From Massilia kyonggiensis (GTDB lineage: Bacteria > Pseudomonadota > Gammaproteobacteria > Burkholderiales > Burkholderiaceae_D), in NCBI RefSeq assembly GCF_024756235.1, contig NZ_JANUGY010000014.1:82590-146589 (forward strand): 64,000 bases of DNA, in the 5' to 3' direction. How positions within the stretch are numbered: position 1 is the first letter of the stretch; each line of letters opens with the position of its first letter. The notes under the pieces are model-generated. The model was not told the DNA's origin. It ran no database searches and saw only the letters and a list, made by a program, of their open reading frames with translations. Of this stretch, positions 62,968-64,000 are shown piece by piece. The translations under genes were made by a program, and so were the position numbers.

Positions 62968-63783
62968 ATGAAAAAATCGCTGTCTATGAACCAAGCCCCG
63001 TCCAATCCGAACAGCAATGGCGCCACGACGACGAGCGCCGGCAGCGCTGTCGGCGGCGCGGCGCCTTCCCCCACATTCTCCCCACTTTACCAGCAGATCA
63101 AGGCGCTCATCACGCAGAGCCTGCAGTCCGGCGAATGGAAGCCGGGTGAGCTGATCCCCAGCGAAGTCGAGCTGGCCGGCCGCTACAAGGTCAGCCAGGG
63201 CACCGTGCGCAAGGCCATCGACGAGCTCGCCGCCGAGCACCTCGTCGTGCGCCGCCAGGGTAAAGGGACGTTCGTCGCCACGCACAACGAGGCGCGCGCG
63301 CACTTCCGTTTCCTGAAGCTGATGCCCGACGAGGGCGTCCCCCAGCATTTCGATCACGAATACCTCGAAGTCAAGCGCATCCGTGCGCCGGCCGAGGTGG
63401 CGCGCCTGCTCGACCTGAAATCGGGCGACGCGGTCGTCTATATCAAACGACTGATGAGCGACGGCGGCGCGCCGACTATCCTGGAAGAACTCTGGCTGCC
63501 CGGGCAATTGTTCAAGGGGCTGACGGCCGAGCGCCTGGCGGAATACAAGGGCCCGATGTATGGACTGTTCGAATCGGAATTCGGCACGCGCATGATCCGC
63601 GCGTCCGAAAAGATCCGGGCGGTGGCGGCGGACGCGCCCACGGCGCAGGCGCTGAAAGTGCCGGAAGGAACGCCGCTGCTGTGCGCGGACCGGGTGTCGT
63701 TCACGTATGGAGACAAGGCGGTGGAGTTGCGGCGCGGGCTGTATCTGACCGCGAAACATCATTACCAAAACGAATTGTCCTGA
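62968..63783 (+). CDS. GntR/HutC-family regulator
   Basis: A 271-residue regulator. After a polar 33-residue leader comes the GntR winged HTH (LYQQIKALITQSLQSGEWKPGELIPSEVELAGRYKVSQGTVRKAIDELAAEHLVVRRQGKGTFVA), then a UTRA effector domain ending in YGDKAVELRRGLYLTAKHHYQNELS. It is placed between mdh and sdhC in many Burkholderiales, where it is thought to control TCA genes. The palindrome at 62911 is its probable operator. Confidence 0.9.
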   Translation: MKKSLSMNQAPSNPNSNGATTTSAGSAVGGAAPSPTFSPLYQQIKALITQSLQSGEWKPGELIPSEVELAGRYKVSQGTVRKAIDELAAEHLVVRRQGKGTFVATHNEARAHFRFLKLMPDEGVPQHFDHEYLEVKRIRAPAEVARLLDLKSGDAVVYIKRLMSDGGAPTILEELWLPGQLFKGLTAERLAEYKGPMYGLFESEFGTRMIRASEKIRAVAADAPTAQALKVPEGTPLLCADRVSFTYGDKAVELRRGLYLTAKHHYQNELS

Positions 63784-63816
63784 ATTGTTTTTGCGGCAGA
63801 TCTATGCTGCTGCATG

Positions 63817-63833
63817 AATCGCTTGCAGCGATT
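63817..63833. promoter_or_regulatory. Small hairpin upstream of sdhC
   Basis: AATCGCT-TGC-AGCGATT is a perfect 7-bp stem with a 3-nt loop in the 139-bp gntR-sdhC gap. No U tract follows, so operator or leader structure is more likely than terminator. Confidence 0.4.
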
Positions 63834-63922
63834 ACAATGCCTTGATTTTGGGCAAGCGTCGGAGAGCAACCCGGCGTCGTCCGGATGTCAATATAAATAA
63901 ACGCTTTAAGGGAGGTGTTCCA

Positions 63923-64000
63923 ATGTCCGAAGCCGTGAAAAACGTGCAAAAAAGAGGGCAGCCGATCCGTAATGTGAGCATTACGGACATCACGATGAAT
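63923..64000 (+). CDS. sdhC: Succinate dehydrogenase cytochrome b556 subunit, N-terminal fragment
   Basis: The first 26 residues (MSEAVKNVQKRGQPIRNVSI...) match the N-terminus of SdhC, the haem-binding membrane anchor of complex II. It is cut by the window edge. A strong SD (GGAGG) lies 7 bp before the ATG. Position after mdh and gntR agrees with the Burkholderiales order mdh-gntR-sdhCDAB-gltA. Confidence 0.8.
   Translation, partial: MSEAVKNVQKRGQPIRNVSITDITMN

Overview
The window is a high-GC chromosomal stretch from a Gram-negative betaproteobacterium. Several features point to the family Oxalobacteraceae, probably Massilia/Telluria or a close relative: a DUF2863 protein, the order mdh - gntR - sdhC with aconitase nearby, two classical trimeric porins, and very low-AT coding DNA. 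This placement is inferred from gene content and is not proven by a marker gene.

Layout. 1-5.9 kb: the end of a porin gene, a DctB/DctD-type two-component pair, and a convergent TctE/TctD-type pair. 6-13.2 kb: a one-direction uptake cluster with a porin, a TctC-like binding protein, an Fbp/Afu-type ABC importer (binding protein, double permease, ATPase) and an AbrB-family membrane protein. 13.3-18.2 kb: an MFS-acyltransferase fusion, tRNA-Pro(GGG) with promoter and terminator, a diguanylate cyclase, a lipocalin-like protein and a LysR regulator. 18.4-21.2 kb: ppc.

21.2-32.5 kb is a self-contained locus for a uronic-acid polysaccharide. It holds a GH105-DUF4861 lipoprotein, an alginate-lyase-fold enzyme, an unassigned 606-residue probable lyase, a LacI regulator, uronate dehydrogenase, a TonB-dependent receptor and a GH88 hydrolase. 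Variants of one LacI-type operator (best form GTTAAACGTTTAAC) lie in front of all its transcription units. The logic would be: secreted lyases cut the polymer, the receptor imports fragments, GH88/GH105 remove the terminal unsaturated uronate, and Udh oxidises free uronate.

32.5-36 kb: an S24 (CI-like) repressor divergent from an orphan holin-like gene, then a second-type ftsH behind a perfect FNR/ANR-like palindrome. 36-40.9 kb: a tight five-gene glycoconjugate operon (two GT4-like transferases, SDR, GmhB-like phosphatase, GT9). 41-42.6 kb: a disordered Gly/Gln/Asn-rich protein and a KGG-motif stress protein. 42.7-52.5 kb: a mixed set (M14 carboxypeptidase, CYTH, class-C beta-lactamase fold, acyltransferase 3, cNMP-binding/TrxR-like fusion, TPR-GGDEF, MarR/hydrolase pair with a palindromic operator). 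52.9-57.4 kb: DUF2863 and a Fur-boxed Fiu-like siderophore receptor with PiuC. 57.4-64 kb: TCA-cycle genes (acnA, a CitE-like lyase, mdh, a GntR regulator with a palindromic site, start of sdhC).

Two copies of a composite repeat built from the unit TTCGGGGTCAGAGCACATTT, two direct and two inverted units around unrelated cores, sit in intergenic gaps 24 kb apart. No rRNA, CRISPR array or intact insertion sequence was seen.
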